Below, in pieces: positions 54,072 through 62,872 of a stretch of 64,000 nt of DNA (its first letter is position 1; every line of letters begins with the position of its first letter). The stretch is from Citrobacter amalonaticus Y19 (GTDB lineage Bacteria; Pseudomonadota; Gammaproteobacteria; Enterobacterales; Enterobacteriaceae): NCBI RefSeq assembly GCF_000981805.1, contig NZ_CP011132.1, positions 806,001 to 870,000 of the forward strand, given 5' to 3'. The translations under genes and the position numbers were made by a program. Under the pieces are notes generated by a model. That model did no database searches. It was not told where the DNA came from and saw only the letters and a list, made by a program, of their open reading frames with translations.

Positions 54072-55610
54072 ATGACAAAATTGCTCGCCCGACATTGGCT
54101 GCTGGCATTAGGCGCGACGACCGTGCTGGCTGCGTCCCCGGCGTTTGCCGCGAAAGATGTGGTCGTGGCGGTGGGGTCCAACTTCACCACGCTCGATCCG
54201 TATGATGCGAATGACACGTTATCGCAGCAGGTCGCGAAGTCGTTTTATCAGGGACTGTTTGGTCTTGATAAAGAGATGAAACTGAAGAACGTGCTGGCGG
54301 AGAGTTACACCGTTTCTGACGACGGTCTGGTGTATACCCTCAAACTGCGTCAGGGGGTGAAATTCCAGGATGGCACCGATTTTAACGCGCAGGCGGTGAA
54401 AATTAACCTCGACCGCGCCAGCGATCCCGCCAACAGTCTCAAGCGCTATAACCTGTATAAAAACATCGCCAAAACAGAGGCCGTCGATCCCGCCACGGTA
54501 AAAATCACCCTGAAGCAGCCGTTCTCCGCGTTTATTAATATTCTGGCGCACCCGGCGACCGCGATGATCTCACCGGCCGCGCTGACGAAATACGGCAAAG
54601 AGATTGGCTTCCACCCGGTTGGTACGGGTCCGTACACGCTGGAGACCTGGAATCAAACCGATTTTGTGAAGGTGAAGAAATTTGCCGGTTACTGGCAGCC
54701 GGGGTTACCGAAGCTCGACAGCATCACCTGGCGTCCGGTCACCGATAACAATACCCGTGCGGCGATGCTGCAAACCGGGGAAGCCCAGTTTGCCTTCCCG
54801 ATCCCCTACGAGCAGGCGGCGTTGTTAGAGAAAAACAAAAATCTGCAACTGGTTGCCAGTCCGTCGATCATGCAGCGTTACATCAGCATGAACGTGACGC
54901 AAAAGCCGTTTGATAATCCGAAGGTCCGCGAGGCGTTAAACTACGCCATCAACCGTCAGGCGCTGGTGAAAGTGGCGTTTGCGGGATACGCGACCCCGGC
55001 TACCGGCGTGGTGCCGCCGTCGATTGCGTATGCGCAAAGCTACACGGCCTGGCCTTACGATCCGGCAAAAGCCCGTGAACTGCTGAAAGAAGCGGGTTAC
55101 CCGAACGGGTTTAGCACCACGCTGTGGTCATCGCACAATCACAGTACCGCCCAGAAAGTGTTGCAGTTTACCCAGCAGCAGCTGGCGCAGGTGGGGGTTA
55201 AAGTGCAGGTGACGGCGATGGATGCCGGTCAGCGCGCGTCGGAAGTTGAAGGCAAAGGACAGAAAGAGAGCGGTGTGAGGATGTTCTACACCGGCTGGTC
55301 GGCCTCGACGGGTGAAGCGGACTGGGCGCTGTCGCCGCTGTTTGCCTCGCAAAACTGGCCGCCAACGCTGTTTAACACCGCGTTCTACAGCAATCCGCAG
55401 GTTGATACCGACCTTGCCGACGCGCTGAAAACAACCGATCCGCAAGAGAAAGCGCGATTGTACAAAGAGGCGCAGGATGTTGTCTGGAAAGAGTCGCCGT
55501 GGATCCCGCTGGTGGTGGAAAAACTGGTCTCGGCGCACAGTAACAAACTGACCGGTTTCTGGATCATGCCAGATACGGGGTTCAGCTTTGATGATGCAGA
55601 TTTGAAATAA
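54072..55610 (+). CDS. gsiB: GsiB, periplasmic glutathione-binding protein
   Basis: 512 aa from ATG 54072 (MTKLLARHWLLALG), after AGGAGAAA. Signal peptide ends ASPAFA. The SBP family-5 domain opens VVVAVGSNFTTLDPYDAND, the usual length. It binds glutathione for GsiCDA. Confidence 0.97.
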   Translation: MTKLLARHWLLALGATTVLAASPAFAAKDVVVAVGSNFTTLDPYDANDTLSQQVAKSFYQGLFGLDKEMKLKNVLAESYTVSDDGLVYTLKLRQGVKFQDGTDFNAQAVKINLDRASDPANSLKRYNLYKNIAKTEAVDPATVKITLKQPFSAFINILAHPATAMISPAALTKYGKEIGFHPVGTGPYTLETWNQTDFVKVKKFAGYWQPGLPKLDSITWRPVTDNNTRAAMLQTGEAQFAFPIPYEQAALLEKNKNLQLVASPSIMQRYISMNVTQKPFDNPKVREALNYAINRQALVKVAFAGYATPATGVVPPSIAYAQSYTAWPYDPAKARELLKEAGYPNGFSTTLWSSHNHSTAQKVLQFTQQQLAQVGVKVQVTAMDAGQRASEVEGKGQKESGVRMFYTGWSASTGEADWALSPLFASQNWPPTLFNTAFYSNPQVDTDLADALKTTDPQEKARLYKEAQDVVWKESPWIPLVVEKLVSAHSNKLTGFWIMPDTGFSFDDADLK

Positions 55611-55627
55611 GCCACAGCGGAAACCTG

Positions 55628-56548
55628 ATGCTTAACTATATTCTCAAGCGCCTGCTGGGGTTGATTCCGACCCTGTTCATTGTTGCGGTGCTGGTGTTTT
55701 TATTTGTCCACCTGTTACCCGGCGATCCGGCGCGGCTGATTGCCGGGCCGGAAGCCGATTCGCAGGTGATTGAACTGGTTCGTCAGCAGCTCGGTCTCGA
55801 CCGGCCGCTGCACGTCCAGTTCTGGCATTACATGACGAATGTGTTGCAGGGCGATTTTGGACTCTCGATGGTTTCCCGCCGCCCGGTTTCAGAAGAGATC
55901 GCCAGCCGGTTTATGCCTACGCTGTGGCTGACGTTGACCAGTATGATCTGGGCCGTTCTGTTCGGCATGGCGGCGGGGATTGTCGCGGCGGTATGGCGTA
56001 ATCGCTGGCCGGATCGCCTCAGCATGACGCTGGCGGTGACCGGGATCTCCTTTCCGGCGTTCGCGCTGGGGATGCTGTTGATGCAGGTGTTCTCCGTAGA
56101 GCTGGGCTGGTTGCCGACAGTCGGGGCCGATAGCTGGCAGCACTATATTCTGCCCTCTGTCACCCTCGGCGCGGCGGTGGCCTCGGTGATGGCGCGCTTT
56201 ACCCGCGCCTCGTTTGTCGATGTGCTCAATGAAGACTATATGCGCACCGCCCGGGCGAAAGGGGTCAGTGAAACGTGGGTGGTGCTCAAGCACGGACTGC
56301 GCAATGCGATGATCCCTGTCGTCACCATGATGGGGCTACAGTTCGGCTTTTTACTCGGCGGTTCTATTGTGGTCGAAAAGGTCTTCAACTGGCCTGGCCT
56401 CGGACGTCTGCTGGTGGACTCCGTGGAGATGCGTGATTACCCGGTGATTCAGGCGGAAGTCCTCCTGTTCTCACTGGAATTTATTCTTATCAACTTAGTG
56501 GTGGATGTGCTGTATGCCGCCATTAACCCGGCTATCAGGTACAAGTAA
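55628..56548 (+). CDS. gsiC: GsiC, glutathione ABC importer permease
   Basis: 306 aa, six membrane helices with a large first periplasmic loop. Binding-protein-dependent permease signature TARAKGVSETWVVLKHGLRN. 17 bp after gsiB. Confidence 0.97.
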   Translation: MLNYILKRLLGLIPTLFIVAVLVFLFVHLLPGDPARLIAGPEADSQVIELVRQQLGLDRPLHVQFWHYMTNVLQGDFGLSMVSRRPVSEEIASRFMPTLWLTLTSMIWAVLFGMAAGIVAAVWRNRWPDRLSMTLAVTGISFPAFALGMLLMQVFSVELGWLPTVGADSWQHYILPSVTLGAAVASVMARFTRASFVDVLNEDYMRTARAKGVSETWVVLKHGLRNAMIPVVTMMGLQFGFLLGGSIVVEKVFNWPGLGRLLVDSVEMRDYPVIQAEVLLFSLEFILINLVVDVLYAAINPAIRYK

Positions 56549-56550
56549 GG

Positions 56551-57462
56551 ATGCGATTACTTAACTGGCGCCGTCAGGCGATTTTAAATGCCATGCCAAC
56601 GGTGAAACCCGAGCGGGTGCGTACGCCGTGGCACGAATTCTGGCGACGTTTCCGTCGTCAGCATGTGGCGCTGATTGCAGGTTTGTTTGTGCTGCTACTG
56701 ATTCTGGTGGCAGTCTTCGCTCGCTGGCTGACGCCGTTCGATGCAGAAAACTATTTCGATTACGACAGGCTGAATGACGGACCGTCGATGATGCACTGGT
56801 TCGGCGTGGATTCGCTGGGCAGAGACATCTTCAGCCGCGTGCTGGTTGGCGCGCAAATCTCGCTGGCGGCAGGTGTGTTTGCGGTGTTGATTGGCGCGGC
56901 CGTTGGCACCGTACTGGGGCTACTGGCAGGTTATTATGAAGGCTGGTGGGACCGGATTATCATGCGCATCTGTGACGTGCTGTTTGCGTTTCCGGGGATC
57001 CTGCTGGCGATTGCCGTGGTGGCGGTGCTGGGTAGCGGCATTGCTAACGTGATTATCGCGGTGGCGATCTTCTCCATTCCGGCGTTCGCGCGTCTGGTAC
57101 GCGGCAATACGCTGGTACTGAAGCAGCAGACGTTTATCGAGTCGGCGCGCAGCATTGGTGCCAGCGATGCGACGATTATTTTCAGCCATATCCTGCCAGG
57201 GACCGTCTCATCGATTGTGGTCTTTTTTACCATGCGCATTGGCACCTCGATAATCTCAGCGGCAAGCCTGTCATTCCTGGGGTTGGGCGCACAGCCCCCG
57301 ACACCGGAGTGGGGCGCGATGCTGAATGAAGCGCGAGCAGATATGGTGATTGCGCCGCACGTGGCGCTGTTCCCGGCAGTGGCCATCTTTCTGACGGTAC
57401 TGGCATTTAATCTGCTCGGCGATGGCCTGCGCGACGCGCTGGATCCGAAGATTAAAGGGTGA
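56551..57462 (+). CDS. gsiD: GsiD, glutathione ABC importer permease
   Basis: 303 aa, N-terminal OppC-type leader (RVRTPWHEFWRRFRRQHVAL), then six helices with ESARSIGASDATIIFSHILP as the EAA loop. 2 bp after gsiC. Last gene of the iaaA-gsiABCD operon. Confidence 0.97.
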   Translation: MRLLNWRRQAILNAMPTVKPERVRTPWHEFWRRFRRQHVALIAGLFVLLLILVAVFARWLTPFDAENYFDYDRLNDGPSMMHWFGVDSLGRDIFSRVLVGAQISLAAGVFAVLIGAAVGTVLGLLAGYYEGWWDRIIMRICDVLFAFPGILLAIAVVAVLGSGIANVIIAVAIFSIPAFARLVRGNTLVLKQQTFIESARSIGASDATIIFSHILPGTVSSIVVFFTMRIGTSIISAASLSFLGLGAQPPTPEWGAMLNEARADMVIAPHVALFPAVAIFLTVLAFNLLGDGLRDALDPKIKG

Positions 57463-57464
57463 AT

Positions 57465-57547
57465 CGTAGGCCTGATAAGACGCGTTAGCGTCGCCATCAG
57501 GCATTGCCGGATGGCGGCACAAATGCCTTATCCGGCCTACGTTAGCG
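57465..57547. repeat. REP/BIME between gsiD and rimO
   Basis: Inverted REP units GTAGGCCTGATAAGACGCG, GCGTCGCCATCAGGC, GCCGGATGGCGGC and GCCTTATCCGGCCTACG fill the gap between these convergent genes. Confidence 0.9.
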
Positions 57548-58873
57548 TTAAACGCGGGTGCCCCACAGATCGTACTCGTCGGCGTTTTCCACCTTCACGC
57601 GGATCACATCGCCTGGTTTCACGTTGGTTTCACCATTGAGATAAACCGCGCCGTCAATTTCCGGGGCATCGGCCATACTGCGGCCAATCGCGCCTTCTTC
57701 GTCGACTTCATCGACGATCACCAGAATTTCGCGACCCACTTTCTCCTGCAGACGCTCAGCGGAGATCTGCTGTTGCAGTTGCATAAAGCGGTTCCAGCGC
57801 GCTTCTTTAACCTCTTCCGGCACCTGATCCGGCAGTTCATTGGCGCCTGCGCCGTCTACCGGGCTGTATTTGAAGCAGCCTACGCGGTCAAGACGCGCTT
57901 CTTTCAGGAAGTCGAGCAGCATCTGGAAATCGTCTTCCGTTTCACCCGGGAAACCGACAATAAACGTCGAGCGCAGGGTCAGTTCCGGACAGATTTCGCG
58001 CCACTGCTTAATGCGCGCCAGTTGACGGTCAACCGAGCCTGGGCGCTTCATCAGCTTGAGAATGCGCGGGCTGGCGTGCTGGAGAGGAATATCCAGGTAC
58101 GGCAGGATCTTACCTTCCGCCATCAGCGGGATAACGTCGTCGACATGGGGATAAGGGTAGACGTAGTGCAGACGCGTCCAGATACCCAGTTTTGACAGTT
58201 GTTCGCACAGGCTGACCATACTGGTTTTCACCGGTTCACCGTTATAGAAGCCGGTACGGTGCTTCACGTCCACGCCGTAGGCGGAGGTATCCTGTGAAAT
58301 CACGAGGATCTCTTTGACACCCGCATCGACCAGACGTTTTGCTTCACTCAGCACATCGCCAATCGGACGGCTGACCAGATCGCCACGCATTGATGGAATG
58401 ATGCAGAAGGTGCAGCGATGGTTACAGCCTTCAGAAATTTTCAGGTAGGCGTAATGACGTGGAGTCAGCTTCACGCCCTGTTCAGGCACCAGGCTCAGGA
58501 ACGGATTGTGCTTCGGTTTCGGCACGTAGTGGTGTACGTGTTCCAGAACTTGTTCATAGCTATGCGGTCCGGTGATTTCCAGCACTTTCGGATGAACTTC
58601 ACGGATCTGATCTTCTTTCGCGCCCAGACAGCCGGTGACAATCACTTTACCGTTTTCGTTCAGCGCTTCGCCAATGGCTTCCAGTGATTCCTGCACTGCG
58701 CTGTCGATAAAACCGCAGGTGTTGACGATCACCATGTCGGCGTCGTCGTAGCTCGGGACAACATCGTAGCCTTCGGTACGCAGTTCAGTCAGGATACGTT
58801 CCGAATCGACGAGGTTTTTCGGACAGCCGAGGGAAACGAAGCCGATTTTCGGCTGGTGGGTAACTTTGCTCAT
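57548..58873 (-). CDS. rimO: RimO, ribosomal protein S12 methylthiotransferase
   Basis: 441 aa. N-terminal MTTase domain (SLGCPKNLVDSE, NTCGFIDSA, GCLGAKE), radical-SAM GCNHRCTFCIIP, and C-terminal TRAM domain with DVIRVKVENADEYDLWG. It thiomethylates Asp88 of S12. Confidence 0.98.
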   Translation of the reverse strand: MSKVTHQPKIGFVSLGCPKNLVDSERILTELRTEGYDVVPSYDDADMVIVNTCGFIDSAVQESLEAIGEALNENGKVIVTGCLGAKEDQIREVHPKVLEITGPHSYEQVLEHVHHYVPKPKHNPFLSLVPEQGVKLTPRHYAYLKISEGCNHRCTFCIIPSMRGDLVSRPIGDVLSEAKRLVDAGVKEILVISQDTSAYGVDVKHRTGFYNGEPVKTSMVSLCEQLSKLGIWTRLHYVYPYPHVDDVIPLMAEGKILPYLDIPLQHASPRILKLMKRPGSVDRQLARIKQWREICPELTLRSTFIVGFPGETEDDFQMLLDFLKEARLDRVGCFKYSPVDGAGANELPDQVPEEVKEARWNRFMQLQQQISAERLQEKVGREILVIVDEVDEEGAIGRSMADAPEIDGAVYLNGETNVKPGDVIRVKVENADEYDLWGTRV

Positions 58874-59103
58874 AGCTTAAAAATTGTTCAGTTATTGGAA
58901 TGTTCAGGGCAGGGATTCTACAGAGTTCCGCACAAAAATTGTATTGCTATCTCACCCGATCGATGAAGGGAAACCTGCACCGGCTTATAGATAGTATGTA
59001 AATAATGTTAATTCTGAGTGAATTGTTGATCCCAGGCATCCTTTTGTACAAAAAATAGCCATACTATTATGTTGCACCATGGCTGGAAGAGGAGGAACGA
59101 AGT

Positions 59104-59487
59104 ATGTTCGTTGACAGACTGAGAACCGATCTGCTGAATAAGCTCATCAACGCCAGGATCGACCTCGCTGCGTATCTGCAGCTAAGGATGGCGAAAGGAT
59201 ACATGTCAGTCAGCGAGAATGATCATCTACGTGAGAACTTTTTCGAACTGAACCGCGAGCTGCACGATAAATCGTTGCGCTTGAATCTGCATCTCGATCA
59301 GGAAGAGTGGGATGCTTTGCACCACGCCGAAGGTGCACTCGCCGCTGCGGCGGTGTGCCTGATGAGCGGACACCACGACTGTCCGACTTTTATTGCCGTC
59401 AATGCAGATAAACTCAATACCTGCCTGACAACCTTAACGCTGAGCATTCAGAGTCTGCAGGCTCATTCAACGCTTGAAGATGCCTGA
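59104..59487 (+). CDS. bssR: BssR (YliH), biofilm regulator through signal secretion
   Basis: 127 aa. N-terminal MFVDRLRTDLLNKLINARID, helix-rich throughout. In E. coli it represses motility and affects biofilm through indole/AI-2 pathways; the mechanism is unknown. A run of A/T and a GGAGGAAC-type ribosome site lie upstream. Confidence 0.95.
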   Translation: MFVDRLRTDLLNKLINARIDLAAYLQLRMAKGYMSVSENDHLRENFFELNRELHDKSLRLNLHLDQEEWDALHHAEGALAAAAVCLMSGHHDCPTFIAVNADKLNTCLTTLTLSIQSLQAHSTLEDA

Positions 59488-59492
59488 TTTTC

Positions 59493-59518
59493 GGGGGGAG
59501 GCGGCTCCCCCCTTCATC
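59493..59518 (+). terminator. Terminator after bssR
   Basis: GGGGGGAG / CTCCCCCC with loop GCGG, followed by TTCATCGTTAAGTTTTT. Strong hairpin, modest T-tail. Confidence 0.7.
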
Positions 59519-59593
59519 GTTAAGTTTTTGTAAAAATGCCTCCCCGACGTTCCTCGCTGACTACGCTTTAACCAGAGTCAACAAGGAGGCGTT

Positions 59594-60721
59594 ATGCGTC
59601 GTTCGCTTATCCCTTTAATTCCATTTCTTATTTTCCCCTGGTATAGCCAGGCCGAAACGCCTGCGGTGAACGTCGAGGTGCTGCAAACCAAACTTGACCA
59701 TCCGTGGGCGCTGGCTTTTCTGCCAGGCGACAACGGCATGCTGATTACCCTCAGGGGCGGGCAGTTGCGTCACTGGCAGGCCGGTAAAGGGCTTTCTGAC
59801 CCGCTCCCTGGCGTGCCGAAGGTCTGGGCGAACGGGCAGGGCGGTCTGCTGGACGTGGCGTTGGCGCCGGACTTTAGCCAGTCGCGGCGCGTCTGGCTCA
59901 GTTTTGCGCAGGCTGACGCGCAGGGCAAGGCAGGAACCGCGGTGGGCTATGGTCGACTTAGCGACGATCTTTCGCGACTGGAAAACTTCCAGACCGTCTT
60001 CCGCCAGATGCCAAAACTGTCAACCGGCAATCATTTCGGTGGGCGACTGGTGTTTGACGGCAAAGGGTACCTGTTCATTGGACTGGGAGAAAACAACCAG
60101 CGGTCGACCGCGCAGGAGCTCGACAAATTGCAGGGTAAAGTGGTGCGCCTGACCGAACAGGGGAAAATCCCGCAGGACAATCCGTTTGCCAGTCAGCCGG
60201 GGGCGCGTGCAGAAATCTGGTCTTACGGGATCCGTAATCCCCAGGGGATGGCGATGAACCCGTGGAGCAATGTGCTGTGGCTGAACGAACATGGGCCGCG
60301 CGGCGGAGATGAAATTAATATCCCCGAAAAAGGGAAAAATTATGGCTGGCCGCTGGCGACGTGGGGCATCAACTACAGCGGGTTTGCGATCCCGGAAGCG
60401 CAGGGTGAAAAGGTAGCAGGCACCGAACAGCCCATTTTCTACTGGCAGAAATCACCTGCCGTCAGCGGGATGGCATTTTATGACCGCGAGACGTTCCCCC
60501 AGTGGCACAAGAAACTGTTTATTGGCGCACTGAAAGATCAGAATGTGATTGTGATGAGCGTAAATGGCAATAAGGTGACCGAAGACGGACGTATTCTGGG
60601 AGAGCGGGGGCAGCGGATCCGTGATGTGCGCGTCGGGCCAGACGGTTATCTGTATGTGTTAACCGACGAGTCCGACGGCGAGTTACTTAAAGTCAGTCCC
60701 CGTTCCGCCGGGGATCCGTAA
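59594..60721 (+). CDS. yliI: YliI (Asd), PQQ-dependent aldose sugar dehydrogenase
   Basis: 375 aa (E. coli 371). Signal peptide ends YSQA. A six-bladed propeller of the soluble glucose dehydrogenase family with LDHPWALAFLPGD and WLNEHGPRGGDEIN (catalytic His region) motifs. It oxidises aldoses in the periplasm when PQQ is supplied. Its 3' end overlaps a convergent hydrolase gene by 29 bp. Confidence 0.95.
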   Translation: MRRSLIPLIPFLIFPWYSQAETPAVNVEVLQTKLDHPWALAFLPGDNGMLITLRGGQLRHWQAGKGLSDPLPGVPKVWANGQGGLLDVALAPDFSQSRRVWLSFAQADAQGKAGTAVGYGRLSDDLSRLENFQTVFRQMPKLSTGNHFGGRLVFDGKGYLFIGLGENNQRSTAQELDKLQGKVVRLTEQGKIPQDNPFASQPGARAEIWSYGIRNPQGMAMNPWSNVLWLNEHGPRGGDEINIPEKGKNYGWPLATWGINYSGFAIPEAQGEKVAGTEQPIFYWQKSPAVSGMAFYDRETFPQWHKKLFIGALKDQNVIVMSVNGNKVTEDGRILGERGQRIRDVRVGPDGYLYVLTDESDGELLKVSPRSAGDP

Positions 60722-61772
60722 GCCGTTTCACCAGTTGCATTTCCTCCTCACACCAGGGTGTGCCATCCGGTTTCAGAACATCGTGAAACCACAGTGACTG
60801 CGGATCCGGATGAGATTGATTCACGCCAGGCCAGGGGAGCCAGGTCTGGGTTTTTCCCTGCACCAGCCCCCAGTGATAGCAGCCGGTGTTAAAGGTGCTA
60901 AAAAGCGGAAGTTGCTCACTGAACACGCAGCGGGTATGGCGTGAAAGCCACTCAGTACACAGTACCGGACGGTTAAACTGAGAAAGGGCATGCAAAATGT
61001 CAGACTGCCTGGCGGCAGGCACGTAGGCGTGATAGCTGATGATATCCGAGAGATCCAGCGCAGCGACGTCTATCGGGTGCTTAAGCGTTCCCCAGCGTTC
61101 ATGATCCACATGCCATGCACCAACGGTTAACGGTTGCAATGGATCCACGCTGCGCGCCCAGCGAAAAACGGCGTGCACCAGCCGCAGAGCATACTCTTCC
61201 AGCGCCACATCCGCTTCGATATACTCGTGTGGGGAGAGGAAAATCCCCCGGTTGCCGGGTTCATTGTACAAATCCCAGATAGCAATGCGCGTGTCGCGGG
61301 AAAAGTGAGTGAGGATATCGCGAACGTAAGCTTCAACCTGCGGCCACTGGTTGGGATCCATCACGATGGCTCTGCCTGGACTGGCTGCCGCCTGACTGTT
61401 ATGCACGCCCGGCGTAGGCGCTTTTTGCGGACCGAACCACGGCTCATCGCCAGAAAAGCCACAGTCATCCATTAGCGTCAGCATCACCTGAATCTGGTGG
61501 CGCGCGGCGACCTCCAGAAATGCGTCAATTCGCGACAGTAAGCCCTCCCGGTCGTGCTGCCAGACGATAAACGGCAGGTTGGTCCGTAAGGCGTTATAGC
61601 CGTAGCTTTCCGCCCAGGCGAGTTCCTGCTCAATGACCGGTAAATCGAAAGTGTCGGCCTGCCACATTTCGTTCCAGTTGACGGCGGTTCGTGGCAGATA
61701 ATTAAACCCGCACGCCCATCCATGATGTTGATACCAGGACTGCGCCCGGGCGGTACTCCATTGTTGTGGCAT
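60693..61772 (-). CDS. Glycoside hydrolase-like TIM-barrel protein (GH5/GH2-like)
   Basis: 359 aa, no signal peptide, so cytoplasmic. The acid/base Glu lies in IAIWDLYNEPGNRG and the nucleophile Glu in RPVLCTEWLSR, the clan GH-A pattern (strands 4 and 7). MLTLMDDCGFSGDEPWFG is a likely active-site loop. It is not in the E. coli K-12 order and is inserted between yliI and gstB, overlapping the yliI 3' end by 29 bp on the opposite strand. Substrate unknown. A cytoplasmic location implies it acts on an imported oligosaccharide. The last residues (RRNGD) derive from sequence that also encodes the yliI C-terminus. Confidence 0.8.
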   Translation of the reverse strand: MPQQWSTARAQSWYQHHGWACGFNYLPRTAVNWNEMWQADTFDLPVIEQELAWAESYGYNALRTNLPFIVWQHDREGLLSRIDAFLEVAARHQIQVMLTLMDDCGFSGDEPWFGPQKAPTPGVHNSQAAASPGRAIVMDPNQWPQVEAYVRDILTHFSRDTRIAIWDLYNEPGNRGIFLSPHEYIEADVALEEYALRLVHAVFRWARSVDPLQPLTVGAWHVDHERWGTLKHPIDVAALDLSDIISYHAYVPAARQSDILHALSQFNRPVLCTEWLSRHTRCVFSEQLPLFSTFNTGCYHWGLVQGKTQTWLPWPGVNQSHPDPQSLWFHDVLKPDGTPWCEEEMQLVKRLTDPRRNGD

Positions 61773-61998
61773 CGTTGGTCTCCATGCAGATAGTTTGCTC
61801 GCTAATGTTTATTAGTTTCGGCTTTGCGGCAATGGCCGCCGCGACGTTCTGCAAAGCGCTTCACGAATTCAGTTGCGCATTTTGAAAGGGAATGCGTGAG
61901 GTATAATGTGATGAAATATAAAGAAAAAAATGATAGGGGCGAGTGATGGTTTTTAGCAGGAAACAGGCGCACGGCAACAGGCCGCGCGCCGTAAGGAC
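61773..61998. other. Spacer between the hydrolase and gstB
   Basis: No gene. A weak hairpin near 61965-61993 (GGCGCGCGG / CCGTGCGCC, one G:U) followed on the minus strand by TGTTTCC could end gstB mRNA. Confidence 0.45.
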
Positions 61999-62625
61999 TT
62001 AGCTGACCGCGATCATGACCGTTTTACGAAACGCCGGACGCTCGCTGAGTTGCTGGTACCAGCGCTCAAGATGCTGACGCGGCGTCCACGTCAGCCCCAC
62101 GTTGTACAGGTTGTAGACGAACGGCGCGACGGCGATATCACCGGTGCCAAACTCGTTGCCTGAAAACCAGGGCTGGTTGGCCAGTGCGGCATCAAGGATC
62201 GCAAACAGCTCGTCGCAGCGTTTCGCCCCCGCCTCAATGGCGGCGCGATCGCGCTGTTCCGGCGGCGTTCTCACTAAACCAAAAAGCACCACGCGGTGCG
62301 CCGGACTTAAGGTTTGATTCGCCCAGTCCATCCATTTTTCGCCTTCCGCCCGACGCGCCGGAGACTCGACCCACAGACGTTTTTGTCCATACTGTGCAGC
62401 CAGATAACGTACGATAGCGTTGGATTCCCACAGCAGCAGGTCGGTTTCATCATCACGCAGCAAAGGCACCAGACCGTTCGGGTTCATCGCCAGATAGTCG
62501 GCGTCGTGGTTCAGGCCAAACTGACCGCCCGCCAGGATATGGTTAAACGGCAATTCCAGTTCTTCGAGCGTCCACAACACTTTCTTGACGTTGGTTGAGT
62601 TATTCCTGCCCCACAGCGTAATCAT
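61999..62625 (-). CDS. gstB: GstB (YliJ), glutathione S-transferase
   Basis: 208 aa. N-terminal thioredoxin-fold domain (GRNNSTNVKKVLWTLEELELPF, with Asn-Ser at the GSH-activating site), DLLLWESNAIVRYLA GSH loop, and C-terminal helical domain. In E. coli it conjugates bromoacetate-type electrophiles. Confidence 0.97.
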   Translation of the reverse strand: MITLWGRNNSTNVKKVLWTLEELELPFNHILAGGQFGLNHDADYLAMNPNGLVPLLRDDETDLLLWESNAIVRYLAAQYGQKRLWVESPARRAEGEKWMDWANQTLSPAHRVVLFGLVRTPPEQRDRAAIEAGAKRCDELFAILDAALANQPWFSGNEFGTGDIAVAPFVYNLYNVGLTWTPRQHLERWYQQLSERPAFRKTVMIAVS

Positions 62626-62872
62626 AATTACCCCTCAAAAAATGGACAGCCTCAGGGCTGCGTTCACTCCACATGGTGAGATAAACCCAACATTTACGCA
62701 ACAGCCAACAAAAAATTCCTCTCCGTTGCGGCATCGCGGGAGGTTATTGCATAAACTTTAAAAACTTTACCAACTTACGGTTCCCTTACGCTTCTTAGTG
62801 CGTTATTACTCACCGCACTTATCATACGGTGGTATGACGTATATTTTTTGAATGGATACTCGGGTGGCATTT

